Part shown: piece after piece, positions 25,112 to 32,961 of the stretch
How positions within the stretch are numbered: the stretch's first letter is position 1
Layout of the letters: every line of letters starts with the position of its first letter
DNA from: Planctomycetales bacterium 71-10
Lineage (GTDB): Bacteria; Planctomycetota; Planctomycetia; Isosphaerales; Isosphaeraceae
DNA length: 37,342 nt
Reading direction: 5' to 3'
Assembly (NCBI GenBank): GCA_001898385.1
Contig: MKTT01000146.1
Coordinates: forward strand, 1 to 37,342
Notes under the pieces: generated by a model
Told to the model about the DNA's origin: nothing
The model's input: the letters and a program-made list of their open reading frames with translations, nothing else
Database searches by the model: none
Position numbers and translations under genes: made by a program

Positions 25112-25897
25112 ATGCGACCGATCGGACGACTCCTGGCCGCGACCCTCTGCGCCGGCGCGCTGGCCACGTCGGCCCTCGCCGCGGCCCAGGAGCCCCCGGC
25201 GGCCGACGCCCCGAAGGCGAAAGCGGAATCGAAGCCCCGCGCGAAGGCCGCCCGGCGCGACCGCCCCGGCACCTACATGGGCCGGCCGATCGCCGACGTG
25301 ATGTCGTGGCAAGGGGCCGAGTGGCTGTTCCGCGACACCCGCGTCGAGGAGGAGCAGCCCGAGGCGATGCTCGACGCGCTGGAGATCCAGCCGGGCATGA
25401 CCGTGGCCGACGTCGGCGCGGGGGCGGGTTACCATACCGTCCGGCTCGCCCGCCGCGTGGGCCAGAAGGGCGTGGTGCTGGCGACCGACGTCCAGCCCCA
25501 GATGATCGCCATGCTCAAGGACAACGCCCGCGACGCCGGCGCGCGCAACGTCCGCCCCCTGCTCTGCACCCAGCGCGACACCAAGCTCCCCGCCGGCGAA
25601 GTCGACCTGATCCTGATGGTCGACGTCTACCACGAATGTTCCGACCCCGAGGGGACCCTCGACGGCATGCTCGCCGCGCTCAAGCCCGGCGGCAAGCTGG
25701 TCCTGGTCGAGTTCCGCGGCGAGGATCCGGACGTGCCGATCAAGCCCGAGCACAAGATGACGCTCGCGCAGGTGCGCCGCGAGGTCGAGCCCCGCGGCTT
25801 CGCGTTCAAGACGTCGCACGAGTTCCTCCCCTGGCAGCACGTCATCGTGTTCGAGAAGCCCGCCGACGAGAAGTCCGACCGTGCCGGCGACCGCTGA
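25112..25897 (+). CDS. Exported class I SAM-dependent methyltransferase
   Basis: A 261-residue protein with a signal peptide (basic MRPIGR, hydrophobic LLAATLCAGALATSALA, cleavage near residue 25) and a charged Ala/Lys linker. The Rossmann-type methyltransferase core starts at about residue 75. Motif I is VADVGAGAGYHT (98-109), followed by ATDVQPQMI, an acidic DLILMVDVYHE segment and LKPGGKLVLVEF. The fold is like UbiE-type enzymes, but the export signal is unusual because S-adenosylmethionine is cytoplasmic. The ATG at 25112 follows CGGAGG; 20 upstream codons are open but lie in a repeat. The gene overlaps the next one by 17 bases. The substrate is unknown. Confidence 0.88.
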   Translation: MRPIGRLLAATLCAGALATSALAAAQEPPAADAPKAKAESKPRAKAARRDRPGTYMGRPIADVMSWQGAEWLFRDTRVEEEQPEAMLDALEIQPGMTVADVGAGAGYHTVRLARRVGQKGVVLATDVQPQMIAMLKDNARDAGARNVRPLLCTQRDTKLPAGEVDLILMVDVYHECSDPEGTLDGMLAALKPGGKLVLVEFRGEDPDVPIKPEHKMTLAQVRREVEPRGFAFKTSHEFLPWQHVIVFEKPADEKSDRAGDR

Positions 25898-27431
25898 GGT
25901 CGAGGGCCCCGAGCCCGCCGGCGACCGCCTCGCCGTGGCCGCGCGGGTCGCGATGGCGGCCGGGGTGCTCGCGCGCCTCTGGTGCTTCGCCACCCAGGGG
26001 ACGCGCTCCCTGGTCCGCGACGAGGTCGCGGTGGGAATCAACCTGTTCGACATGGGCCCGATCGAGCTGGCCACCCGTCCGCTCGGGCAGGACCAGGCGG
26101 CCCCGGTGGTCTTCCTCTGGATCGAAGACGCGCTGGCGACCCTCTCCGGCTACGACGAGCGGGCGCTGCGCCTGCTCCCATTGGCGGCGTCGATCGCCGC
26201 CCTGCCGCTGGCGCATCGGTTCGCCCGCGACGTCTTCGGGCCGCTCGCGGGCCTGATCGCCGTCGCGCTCATGGCGTTCTCGGAGCCGCTGATCGCCTAC
26301 GGCGTCCAGCTCAAGCCGTACTCCAGCGACGTCCTCGCCGCCCTGCTGTTCCTGAATGCGGCCCGATGGGCTCTGAAGGGGGGCGAGACCCCGCGGCGAT
26401 GCGCGGCGGTCGGCGCGCTGGGCTCGGTCCTGGTCTGGGCCAGCTTCCCGGTCGTCTTCGTGATCGGCGGCGTGGGGCTCGCGCTGATCGCCGGGGCCTT
26501 CGCGCGCGGCGACCGGGCCGCCGGGGCCCGTTGGATCGTCTCGATGGCGGCCTGCGCCGGCTCGTTCCTGGCGGGCTATGCGCTGATCTTCCGACACTAT
26601 GCCACCAGCGCGTACCTCCTGGAGTGGTGGCGGTTCGCGTTCGCGCCGCTGCCGCCGCGGTCGGCCGAGGACTTCCGGTGGTACGCGACGAACCTCGGCC
26701 GGATGTTCGAGCAGGAGTTGGGGATCCGGCACTGGTACGCCGCGGCCCTGCTCTGGGCTTTGGGGATCGCGGCGACGGCGCGGGGTGCCTTCGGGCCGGG
26801 CGGCCGGACCGCCGCGGCGATGCTGCTGGCGCCGGTCGCCCTCAACCTGGCGGCGTCGGCCATCCACAAGTATCCGTTCAACGAGCGGACCATGCTCTAC
26901 GCCGCGCCGCTGACCGCCACGCTGACGGCCGCCGGGGCGGCTCGGCTGTTGACGACGCCGAGGACGTCGGCCAGGCTGGCGGGCGTCGCGGCGCTGGCGG
27001 TCGCCCTCGCCCATCCGATACGGGTCCAGGCGGAATACGCCCGGAATCCCGAGGCCCGGGCCCTGGAGGACGTCCGGCCGACGCTCGCCTTCCTGGCGGA
27101 GAAGGGCCGGCCCGAGGATCCGATCTACGTCCACTGGGACGCGGTCGCCTATTACGACTTCTACGTCGTCCGTCTGAAGTATCTCGGCCTGGACCGTCGG
27201 ACCGCCATCGTCTCGCCCCGCCTGCCGCCCCGGAGCGTCGAGGAAGCGGCGGCGCTCTACGAGGAGGACGTCCGGCCGCTGCGGGAGCACCGCCGGGTCG
27301 GCGTGCTGCTGGGCTTCGCGTTGCCGCGCGACCACCGGATCCTGCTCGGGATCCTGGACCGCCACGGCCGACGGACGGACGGGATCCGCGCCTCGCTCGG
27401 CGCGGCGTATTTCTACGACCTCGCCCCCTGA
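25881..27431 (+). CDS. GT39/ArnT-like membrane glycosyltransferase
   Basis: A 516-residue membrane protein with about 10-11 hydrophobic spans in residues 20-390, followed by a soluble domain of about 120 residues. Near the end of the first span it has RDE (Asp47-Glu48 in SLVRDEVAVG), placed like the acidic catalytic residue of the protein-mannosyltransferase/ArnT (GT39/GT83) family in the first external loop. A second conserved-looking loop is LKPYSSDVLAALL. Such enzymes use polyprenyl-phosphate sugars as donors. The GTG start lies inside the end of the methyltransferase gene, so translation is coupled. The stop is 4 bases from the stop of the facing peptidase gene. The family is assigned by topology and the RDE motif. 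Confidence 0.75.
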   Translation: MPATAEVEGPEPAGDRLAVAARVAMAAGVLARLWCFATQGTRSLVRDEVAVGINLFDMGPIELATRPLGQDQAAPVVFLWIEDALATLSGYDERALRLLPLAASIAALPLAHRFARDVFGPLAGLIAVALMAFSEPLIAYGVQLKPYSSDVLAALLFLNAARWALKGGETPRRCAAVGALGSVLVWASFPVVFVIGGVGLALIAGAFARGDRAAGARWIVSMAACAGSFLAGYALIFRHYATSAYLLEWWRFAFAPLPPRSAEDFRWYATNLGRMFEQELGIRHWYAAALLWALGIAATARGAFGPGGRTAAAMLLAPVALNLAASAIHKYPFNERTMLYAAPLTATLTAAGAARLLTTPRTSARLAGVAALAVALAHPIRVQAEYARNPEARALEDVRPTLAFLAEKGRPEDPIYVHWDAVAYYDFYVVRLKYLGLDRRTAIVSPRLPPRSVEEAAALYEEDVRPLREHRRVGVLLGFALPRDHRILLGILDRHGRRTDGIRASLGAAYFYDLAP

Positions 27432-27435
27432 GCCG

Positions 27436-28152
27436 TCACGTCCCGCGGTCGTCGCGATCGCCGCGCCCGCCGACGGCCCCGGTGCGGATCAGGAAGTACA
27501 GCAGTTGCGAGACGCCCGTGAGCGTCGCGGCGACGTAGGTCATCGCGGCGGCGTTGAGCACCTTGCCGACGACCTCGTCCTCCTGGGGCGAGACCAGGCC
27601 GGACTCCTGGAGCATCGCCCGCGCCCGACGGCTGGCGTTGAACTCGACCGGGAGGTTGACGACCTGGAACAGCACGGCCAGCGAGAACAGGCCGATCGCC
27701 ACGTACATGAGCGCCGGCCATTGCATCGCGACGCCGCCGATCAGCAGCAGCATCGACGCGTTCGACCCGAGCGAGGCCAGCGGGACCATCAGGTTGCGGA
27801 CGACCAACAGCGGGTAATGGGTCGCGTCCTGGATCGCGTGCCCCGCCTCGTGCGCGGCGACGCCCACCGCGGCCAGCGAGTCCTCCTGGAAGTTCCCGGC
27901 CGAGAGCCGGAGGATCTTGTGCGACGGGTCGTAGTGGTCGGTCAGCTGCCCGGCGACCGGCTCGATGGCAACGCCGCGGACGCCGCCCTCCTCCATCACC
28001 ACCTGCGCCGCCTGCGCCCCCGTCACGCCCGACGACGCCCGGAACCGCGAGCCCTCGCGGTACGCCGCCATGATCCGGGCCTGCGCCCAGCCCGCCAGCG
28101 CGAGGGCGGGCGTCACCAGCAGGAGGTACAACGGGTCGGCGCCGAAGAACAT
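27436..28152 (-). CDS. Membrane zinc metallopeptidase, YugP family
   Basis: A 238-residue protein of the neutral zinc metallopeptidase family (Pfam Zn_peptidase_2, as in YugP). A short N-terminal hydrophobic segment (LYLLLVTPALALAGWA) is followed by the zinc-binding HEAGH at 101-105. The catalytic Glu is Glu102. Two or three further membrane spans follow (MLLLIGGVAMQWPALMYVAIGLFSLAVL and the C-terminal MTYVAATLTGVSQLLYFLI). The conserved FNASRRA segment is present. Length is normal for the family. The ATG at 28152 is chosen; the upstream open frame crosses the palindrome region. A CATACT -10-like box lies at 28204-28209. The gene is divergent from the HEAT-like protein gene. Confidence 0.9.
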   Translation of the reverse strand: MFFGADPLYLLLVTPALALAGWAQARIMAAYREGSRFRASSGVTGAQAAQVVMEEGGVRGVAIEPVAGQLTDHYDPSHKILRLSAGNFQEDSLAAVGVAAHEAGHAIQDATHYPLLVVRNLMVPLASLGSNASMLLLIGGVAMQWPALMYVAIGLFSLAVLFQVVNLPVEFNASRRARAMLQESGLVSPQEDEVVGKVLNAAAMTYVAATLTGVSQLLYFLIRTGAVGGRGDRDDRGT

Positions 28153-28234
28153 GGTGCGGATCCTCAAGGATGGTTGAAGGATGCGACGTCTCCCTTTGCA
28201 ATCAGTATGCCCGAATCCGGCGTCGACGAGCAGA

Positions 28235-28278
28235 CCCGATCGTAACACGGCCGGCCGGCCGGCCGTGTTACGATCGGG
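28235..28278. repeat. Perfect 44-bp palindrome between divergent genes
   Basis: Two 22-base arms, starting CCCGATCGTAACACGG at 28235 and ending in its complement at 28278, meet without a spacer at a GGCC-repeat centre. There is no mismatch. It lies between the peptidase start (28152, minus) and the HEAT-like protein start (28320, plus). It could be an operator for a dimeric regulator, a cruciform or a repeat remnant. Confidence 0.95.
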
Positions 28279-28319
28279 GCGGCGGATCATCCCCGCGGGT
28301 TCGAATCCGGAGGCTGGCC

Positions 28320-29543
28320 ATGCTCGACGGACTGGACCGGGTCGACTGGGATCGGCTGACGCACGCTTATGGTCCGGCCGGCGACGTGCCGGACCGACTC
28401 CGGGCGCTGACGTCACGCGACGAGAAGGTGCGGTCTGAGGCGTGCGAGGGCCTGCACGCCACCATATGCCACCAGGGGTCGCGCTATCGGGCCAGCGCGC
28501 CGGCCGTCCCGTTCCTCTTCGAGGTCCTGGAATCGCCCGGGGCGTCGGCTCGTGCGTCGCTCATTCGGTTGCTGGAGGGCCTGGCGGTCGGCTATGCGGA
28601 GTGGCACGTCCGGCGCGGCTTCGACCCGGTCGAGGCCCACGCCGACGCCGACGAGCTGGACGACCCGGACGCGGCCCGTGCAGCCGAACCCGACGACGAG
28701 GAGGACGACGAGGCCCCCCGCATCGCCCTCTGGAAGCGGGACGCCTACGAAGCCGTGCGCAATCGCCTGGAAGTCTTCCAACGCCTGACGCGCGACCCGG
28801 AACGGGCGGTCCGCCTGGCGGCGGTGAAGATCCTGGCCTGGTTCCCGGACGAGGCGGCCGGGTCCGCCCGCCTCGTCCGCGAGATCCTGGACGGCCCGCT
28901 CGACCCGGAGGAGACGGCGAACGCCCTGCTCGCCCTGGGCTATCTCGCCCACGCCGGCGGCGACGCCTCCGACGCGCCGAGGCTCCTGGCGGCGCTGGAC
29001 GGCCCGCCGGCGGTCCGGCTGGCGGCGGCCATCGCGCTGGCCGTGATCCTCGGGAGGTCGGCCCCGCCCGAATGCCTGGGCGTCCTGCTCGACGCGGCCC
29101 AGGACCCGCAGGGGACGACCGCAGAGGCCGCCGCGGTCCGCTGGCACTGGCTCGGCCCGCTGGCCCACGCGGGGGCCGCCATCCAGCTCATCGGCCCCGC
29201 GCCGGAGGGACCGACGCTGGCCGCGCTCTGCCGCGCGGCCGAGCGGGTCACGGAGTCGATGGCCGGCGCCGAGGTCTTCTCGGCCCTGCTGGGGACGGTC
29301 ATCCCCGACCCCGAATCGATCGCGAGGGATCCCGCGACGGGGTTCCGCCGCCTGGCCCCCGCGGGCCTGACGGCCGACCAGAGGCGGGCCCTGGAAGCCA
29401 TCGGCCGCGCGCCGGTGTGGGACGTCCAGCCGTTCTTCGACGGCCATCTCATGGACGTCGGCCTGGAATACGGCTTCTCCTGGGATCCGGGGCGATTCCG
29501 GGCGCTGCTGGAGGAGGCCCGGCGGGCTGACCCGCGGGCGTGA
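28320..29543 (+). CDS. HEAT-like repeat protein of unknown function
   Basis: A 407-residue soluble protein without signal peptide or membrane span. It is built of paired helices resembling HEAT repeats (VRSEACEGLHATI, VRLAAVKILAWFPDEA, AVRLAAAIALAVILGR). An acidic linker at about residues 110-130 (EPDDEEDDE) divides the repeat region. HEAT-like proteins usually serve as scaffolds; some are phycobilisome-lyase-like, but nothing supports that here. The ATG at 28320 follows GAGGCTGGCC; 50 further codons are open upstream but would run through the 44-bp palindrome, so they are rejected. It is the single plus-strand gene facing the peptidase. Function is unknown. Confidence 0.75.
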   Translation: MLDGLDRVDWDRLTHAYGPAGDVPDRLRALTSRDEKVRSEACEGLHATICHQGSRYRASAPAVPFLFEVLESPGASARASLIRLLEGLAVGYAEWHVRRGFDPVEAHADADELDDPDAARAAEPDDEEDDEAPRIALWKRDAYEAVRNRLEVFQRLTRDPERAVRLAAVKILAWFPDEAAGSARLVREILDGPLDPEETANALLALGYLAHAGGDASDAPRLLAALDGPPAVRLAAAIALAVILGRSAPPECLGVLLDAAQDPQGTTAEAAAVRWHWLGPLAHAGAAIQLIGPAPEGPTLAALCRAAERVTESMAGAEVFSALLGTVIPDPESIARDPATGFRRLAPAGLTADQRRALEAIGRAPVWDVQPFFDGHLMDVGLEYGFSWDPGRFRALLEEARRADPRA

Positions 29544-29689
29544 TCCCCCGGCCCGACCTCGCGGTCACGGCCTTGCGACGGATGGAATCGGGACGGGACG
29601 TCGTCGCGGGGCGGGGTCGCTCGTAGCAAATCCCGATCCGCGCGGCGAGGCGCTCGCTCGGGGAGCCTGCGACGGGGTGCAGCCCATGC

Positions 29690-29718
29690 TTGTCCGCGCC
29701 TCGCAGCCGCGGCATACT
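29690..29718 (+). promoter_or_regulatory. Promoter of the toxin-antitoxin pair
   Basis: TTGTCC (29690-29695) and CATACT (29713-29718) are separated by exactly 17 bases. The start point would be near 29725, about 28 bases before the antitoxin ATG. This is a typical place for autoregulation by the antitoxin. Confidence 0.5.
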
Positions 29719-29752
29719 GACCTGGGTCGTCCGCGTTCAAGGAGCCCCTCCA

Positions 29753-29992
29753 ATGACCTGGAATCTCGCCGAGGCCAAGGACCGATTGAGCGAAGTCGTG
29801 AACCTCGCCCTCACCGAGGGGCCGCAGACCATCACGAGGCGCGAGGACGCCGTGGTGGTCATCTCGGCCGAGGATTATGCGGCGTTGAGGCACAAGAAGG
29901 TCGACTTCAAGGAGTACCTCCTGCAAGGGGTCGGCCTCGATGAACTCGACCTGAGGAGGGACCAAGACCCCGGACGGGACGTCGACCTGTGA
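29753..29992 (+). CDS. Phd/YefM-family antitoxin
   Basis: A 79-residue antitoxin. The N-terminal half is the DNA-binding Phd/YefM fold: WNLAEAKDRLSEVVNLA, then GPQTITRREDAVVVISAEDY. The C-terminal part (KVDFKEYLL…) should be the unfolded toxin-neutralising tail. AAGGAG lies 8 bases before the ATG at 29753; 21 open codons further upstream are rejected because the probable promoter lies there. Its stop overlaps the GTG start of the PIN toxin gene (GTGA). It is expected to repress its own promoter together with the toxin. Confidence 0.9.
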   Translation: MTWNLAEAKDRLSEVVNLALTEGPQTITRREDAVVVISAEDYAALRHKKVDFKEYLLQGVGLDELDLRRDQDPGRDVDL

Positions 29993-30411
29993 AGGCCCTG
30001 CTCGACACCAACATCCTCGCCGAGTTGGTGAAGCCGAACAGCAACCCGGCGGTGCATGCGGCGCTCGCGGAGATTCCCACGCCGAACGTCTTCCTGAGCG
30101 TCCTCACCATCGGAGAGATCGTGAAGGGCCTCGCCCTGATGACTCCGGGGCCGAAGAAGCAGGCCCTCACGCGATGGCTCGCCGGGATCGAGAACGATTA
30201 TCGTGAACGAATCCTGCCGCTCGATTCGGAGACGGCCCGCATCTGGGGGGAACTGACCGCTCGTGCAAGGATGAGGGGCCTCGTCATCCCCCCGGTCGAC
30301 GGGCTCCTTGCAGCCACCGCCCTCCGCCACGGGCTGCACGTCATGACGCGGAATACGAAACACTTCGAAGAGAGCGGGGCCCTCGTCATCAACCCGTGGG
30401 AACCCGCATGA
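29989..30411 (+). CDS. PIN-domain toxin, VapC/FitB-like ribonuclease
   Basis: A 140-residue PIN-domain protein, normal for VapC/FitB toxins. The acidic metal-binding residues are visible: Asp6 in LLDTNI, Glu43 in TIGEIVKG and Asp104 in PPVDGLLAATA. The fourth position is the TRNTKHF segment (120-126), where other family members have a comparable Asn/Asp. Such toxins cleave tRNA, rRNA or mRNA and are held inactive by the antitoxin. The GTG start overlaps the antitoxin stop, so translation is coupled. The combination Phd/YefM antitoxin with FitB-like PIN toxin is a known pairing. The RNA target cannot be told. Confidence 0.92.
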   Translation: MKALLDTNILAELVKPNSNPAVHAALAEIPTPNVFLSVLTIGEIVKGLALMTPGPKKQALTRWLAGIENDYRERILPLDSETARIWGELTARARMRGLVIPPVDGLLAATALRHGLHVMTRNTKHFEESGALVINPWEPA

Positions 30412-30422
30412 GCGACCGTCGC

Positions 30423-30479
30423 CCAGGCCCCGTCGCCGGGGGCCTGGACAGGCTCGGGCCGCGTCGCCCGAGCCTGTCC
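30423..30479. terminator. Two overlapping hairpins between convergent genes
   Basis: Hairpin one has a 9-bp stem CCAGGCCCC / GGGGCCTGG (30423-30431, 30439-30447). Hairpin two has a 13-bp stem GGACAGGCTCGGG / CCCGAGCCTGTCC (30446-30458, 30467-30479). They share two bases, so both full stems cannot form at once. They fill the 87-base gap between the PIN toxin stop and the cytochrome stop and should terminate from both sides. Confidence 0.6.
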
Positions 30480-30498
30480 GATGGACCAGCCCCTCCGG

Positions 30499-32289
30499 TC
30501 AATGCCCCGGGACCGGCGGCTTCAGGTAATCGCCCTGGAGATAGCGGACGATCATCTCCACGTCCTTGTCCGGCATCTCGTCCTTGGGCGACGCGGGCAT
30601 GCGCTGCTTGTCTTCGAGGTAGCCGTACAGCGACGGCTCGGAGGGGCGGCGGATCATGCGGCGGATCCAGCGAGGGGAGCCCCAGGCGAAGAGGTCCGGG
30701 GCGTCGCGGAGGCCGCCTTCGGTGTAGCCGTCGATCAGGTGGCACTTGCCGCAGTCCTTCACGAACAGCTCATTGCCCGGGTGGTCGGCGACGCCCGGCG
30801 AGTTGAGCCAGTCGTCGACGGTCTGGTCCTCGGGGATCTTGGCGAAGCTCGCGACGAACTCGGCGACCTGGTCGAGCTGCTTGGCGTCGAGCTTCGTGGC
30901 CTTCTTCCACTCGGCCATGCCGTCGCACTCGGGGGCCTTGCCGTAGTAGGCGTCGGCGCTCGGGTCCTCCAGCAGGCCGCGGATCCAGGCGAGCGAGCCG
31001 AAGTCCTTCAGGTCGGGGGCCGACTGCTCGCCGGTCCCCTTGCCGTTCAGGAAGTGGCAGCCCAGGCACTTCTTCTCCAGCAGCGCCGAGCCGCGCGTGA
31101 GCGGGTCGTGACGGAACAGGTAGCCGGCGCCCTCGGGGGGGATGCCGAAGTCCGGGTGGGCGGCCAGGAACAGGGCCCGCTCATTGGCGGAGTCGGCCCG
31201 CTCGCGGGCGATGGCGTAGGCCGCGCTCTGGGCGTCCTCGCGGAACGACTGGATCGTCAGGAACGTCGCGCCGCCGGCGAACAGGAAGGCCAGCGTGCAC
31301 GCCAGGAAATGTACGGCCTTCGACGAGATCACCTTGTCGAGCAGCGGCAGCAGGGCCAGCGTCGTCATCAGCGCGCCGGGGACGGCGATCGAGCCCACCC
31401 ATTCCAGCCGGCCGGGGAAGAACTTGAGCATCTGGAAGAGGAAGCGGAAGTACCACTCCGGCCGCGCCGGGTAGTCCGGGCTCGACGGATCCGCCGGGGA
31501 GTCCAGCGGCGCGCCCCCTTCCCAGAGGACCAGCCCGAACATCACGCCGAGGATGGCCGTGACGACCAGCGCGTTGCGGAACGTCTGGTCGGGGAAGTAG
31601 GTCGCGACGGGCCCCTTGCCCGCATCCTCCTTCGAGACGCCTTCGGGGGGCTTCAGGCCGTGGCGGTAGCGCAGGGCGAGGTGGGCGCCCAGGGTGATCG
31701 CCAGCAGGACCGGCAGGATCCCGACGTGCAGGCCGTAGAACCGCGTGAGGGTCTGGTTGCCGTACTCGGTGCCGCCGACGACCACGGTCTTGATGTAAGG
31801 GCCGATCACCGGCGCGCCGCCGGCGATGTTGGTGGAGACCTTGGTGGCCCAGTAGCCCTTCTGGTCCCACGGCAGTTGGTAGCCGGTGTGGCCGAAGCCG
31901 ATCAGCAGGCTGAACAGCACCAGGCCCAGCCACCAGTTGACCTCGCGGGGGGCGCGGTAGGCCGCGGCCAGCAGCACCTGGAGCAGGTGGACGGCCGCCA
32001 GGACCATGACCGTCTGGGCCCCGAAGTGGTGGAGGCCGCGGATCACCCAGCCCATCCACATCTGCTTCTCGATGAAGTAGACGCTCCCCCAGGCCGTGGA
32101 CGACCCCGCGCTGTAGGCGGTCATCATCATCAGGCCGGTGAACGCCTGGACGAGCAGGACGGCCAGCAGGGCGGAGCCGCAGACGTAGCCCCAGCGGGGC
32201 CCGCCGGGGAGGCGTTCCTCGCGCATCGACCGCAGGCGCGAGCCCAGGCCGGTGCGGTCCTCGAACCAGTCGGCGATGAGCTTACGCAA
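30499..32289 (-). CDS. Cytochrome b fused to a diheme cytochrome c
   Basis: A 596-residue quinol-oxidising subunit of a cytochrome bc complex. Heme b ligand pairs are His87/His101 and His188/His203, spaced as in cytochrome b6. The quinol-site motif PEWY is at 277-280, so the N-terminal b6-like and subunit-IV-like halves are joined. After the last span (about 325-345) come two c-type heme sites, CLGCH (408-412) and CGKCH (513-517). Met458 and Met564 are plausible sixth ligands. The start is a TTG at 32289 with GAGGAG 10 bases before it, overlapping the Rieske stop by 8 bases. Another TTG at 32328 lacks a ribosome-binding site. It works with the Rieske protein encoded just upstream. Confidence 0.92.
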   Translation of the reverse strand: MRKLIADWFEDRTGLGSRLRSMREERLPGGPRWGYVCGSALLAVLLVQAFTGLMMMTAYSAGSSTAWGSVYFIEKQMWMGWVIRGLHHFGAQTVMVLAAVHLLQVLLAAAYRAPREVNWWLGLVLFSLLIGFGHTGYQLPWDQKGYWATKVSTNIAGGAPVIGPYIKTVVVGGTEYGNQTLTRFYGLHVGILPVLLAITLGAHLALRYRHGLKPPEGVSKEDAGKGPVATYFPDQTFRNALVVTAILGVMFGLVLWEGGAPLDSPADPSSPDYPARPEWYFRFLFQMLKFFPGRLEWVGSIAVPGALMTTLALLPLLDKVISSKAVHFLACTLAFLFAGGATFLTIQSFREDAQSAAYAIARERADSANERALFLAAHPDFGIPPEGAGYLFRHDPLTRGSALLEKKCLGCHFLNGKGTGEQSAPDLKDFGSLAWIRGLLEDPSADAYYGKAPECDGMAEWKKATKLDAKQLDQVAEFVASFAKIPEDQTVDDWLNSPGVADHPGNELFVKDCGKCHLIDGYTEGGLRDAPDLFAWGSPRWIRRMIRRPSEPSLYGYLEDKQRMPASPKDEMPDKDVEMIVRYLQGDYLKPPVPGH

Positions 32290-32815
32290 GGGGGATCTGC
32301 TCCTCAGCGAGGGTGCGGAAGCGCTCAAACTTGACGCGGACGACCGGGTCCGCGTCGTCGGACAGCTCGACCTTGAGCCGGTCCATCGGCCGCGGGGGCA
32401 CCTGGTTCTGCGGCGTCCCCTCCAGGTCGAAGGCGCTGGTGTGGCAGGGGCAGATGAAGTGCTTGCCGTCGTCGGCCATGTTGATGGCGCAGCCCAGGTG
32501 GGGGCACTCGGCCGAGTAGGCGACGACGGCCGGCTCGGCCCCCTCGGGCTGGCGGACCAGCCAGACCGCGCCGGCCGGCTCCTTGGGGTATTTCACCCAG
32601 GCGTCCACCTGGTCGCGGACGATGCCGAACGCCTGCGGCACGCCCACCTTGAGCTGGCTGAGCGGGACGAGGCCCTCGAAGGCGTCGGCCTCGGCGGCCC
32701 CGCCCTTCTTCCGCAGGGGGGTGAGCAGGAAGGCGGCGGCCGGCACGGCGACCGCCAGCTTGACCAGCCCGCCCAGGAACCACGTCCCCAGGCGATGGAA
32801 GTCGCGTCGATTCAT
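32282..32815 (-). CDS. Rieske iron-sulfur protein
   Basis: A 177-residue Rieske protein of the bc complex. The N-terminus has a Tat motif (NRRDFHRLG) and a single anchoring span (WFLGGLVKLAVAVPAAAFLL). The two cluster motifs are CPHLGC (Cys104, His106, Cys109) and CPCH (Cys122, Cys124, His125), giving the Cys/His ligands and the disulfide pair. It passes one electron from quinol to cytochrome c. The gene precedes the cytochrome b/c gene and overlaps its TTG start, so the two are coupled. The Shine–Dalgarno site is weak. Confidence 0.95.
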   Translation of the reverse strand: MNRRDFHRLGTWFLGGLVKLAVAVPAAAFLLTPLRKKGGAAEADAFEGLVPLSQLKVGVPQAFGIVRDQVDAWVKYPKEPAGAVWLVRQPEGAEPAVVAYSAECPHLGCAINMADDGKHFICPCHTSAFDLEGTPQNQVPPRPMDRLKVELSDDADPVVRVKFERFRTLAEEQIPLA

Positions 32816-32902
32816 GCGGGTGTCTCGTCAAGGAGGGAGGGCGCGGGGGGCCGGCGGGCGGGACGACGGCCGCTCGGCCGAGGGTGCGGGGCCTCGGCGC
32901 GG

Positions 32903-32923
32903 GGGGGCTTGTGGGGAGCCCCC
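32903..32923 (-). terminator. Hairpin after the NrnA-type gene
   Basis: A 7-bp perfect stem (GGGGGCT / AGCCCCC, read on either strand) with a 7-base loop lies about 40 bases after the DHH phosphoesterase stop and before the Rieske gene. No T tract is seen. Confidence 0.4.
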
Positions 32924-32961
32924 GGGCGTCTGCGATTCCGGCGTCTATCGTGGCGTGCGGA

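Noticed and set aside
28290..28315. GGTTCGAATCC, which looks like a tRNA T-arm
   Set aside because: The flanking bases do not pair as a T-stem, and no anticodon arm or acceptor stem lies upstream.
32290..32328. Upstream TTG start for the cytochrome b/c gene
   Set aside because: No ribosome-binding site precedes it, whereas the TTG at 32289 has GAGGAG at a good distance and fits the usual cytochrome b N-terminus.
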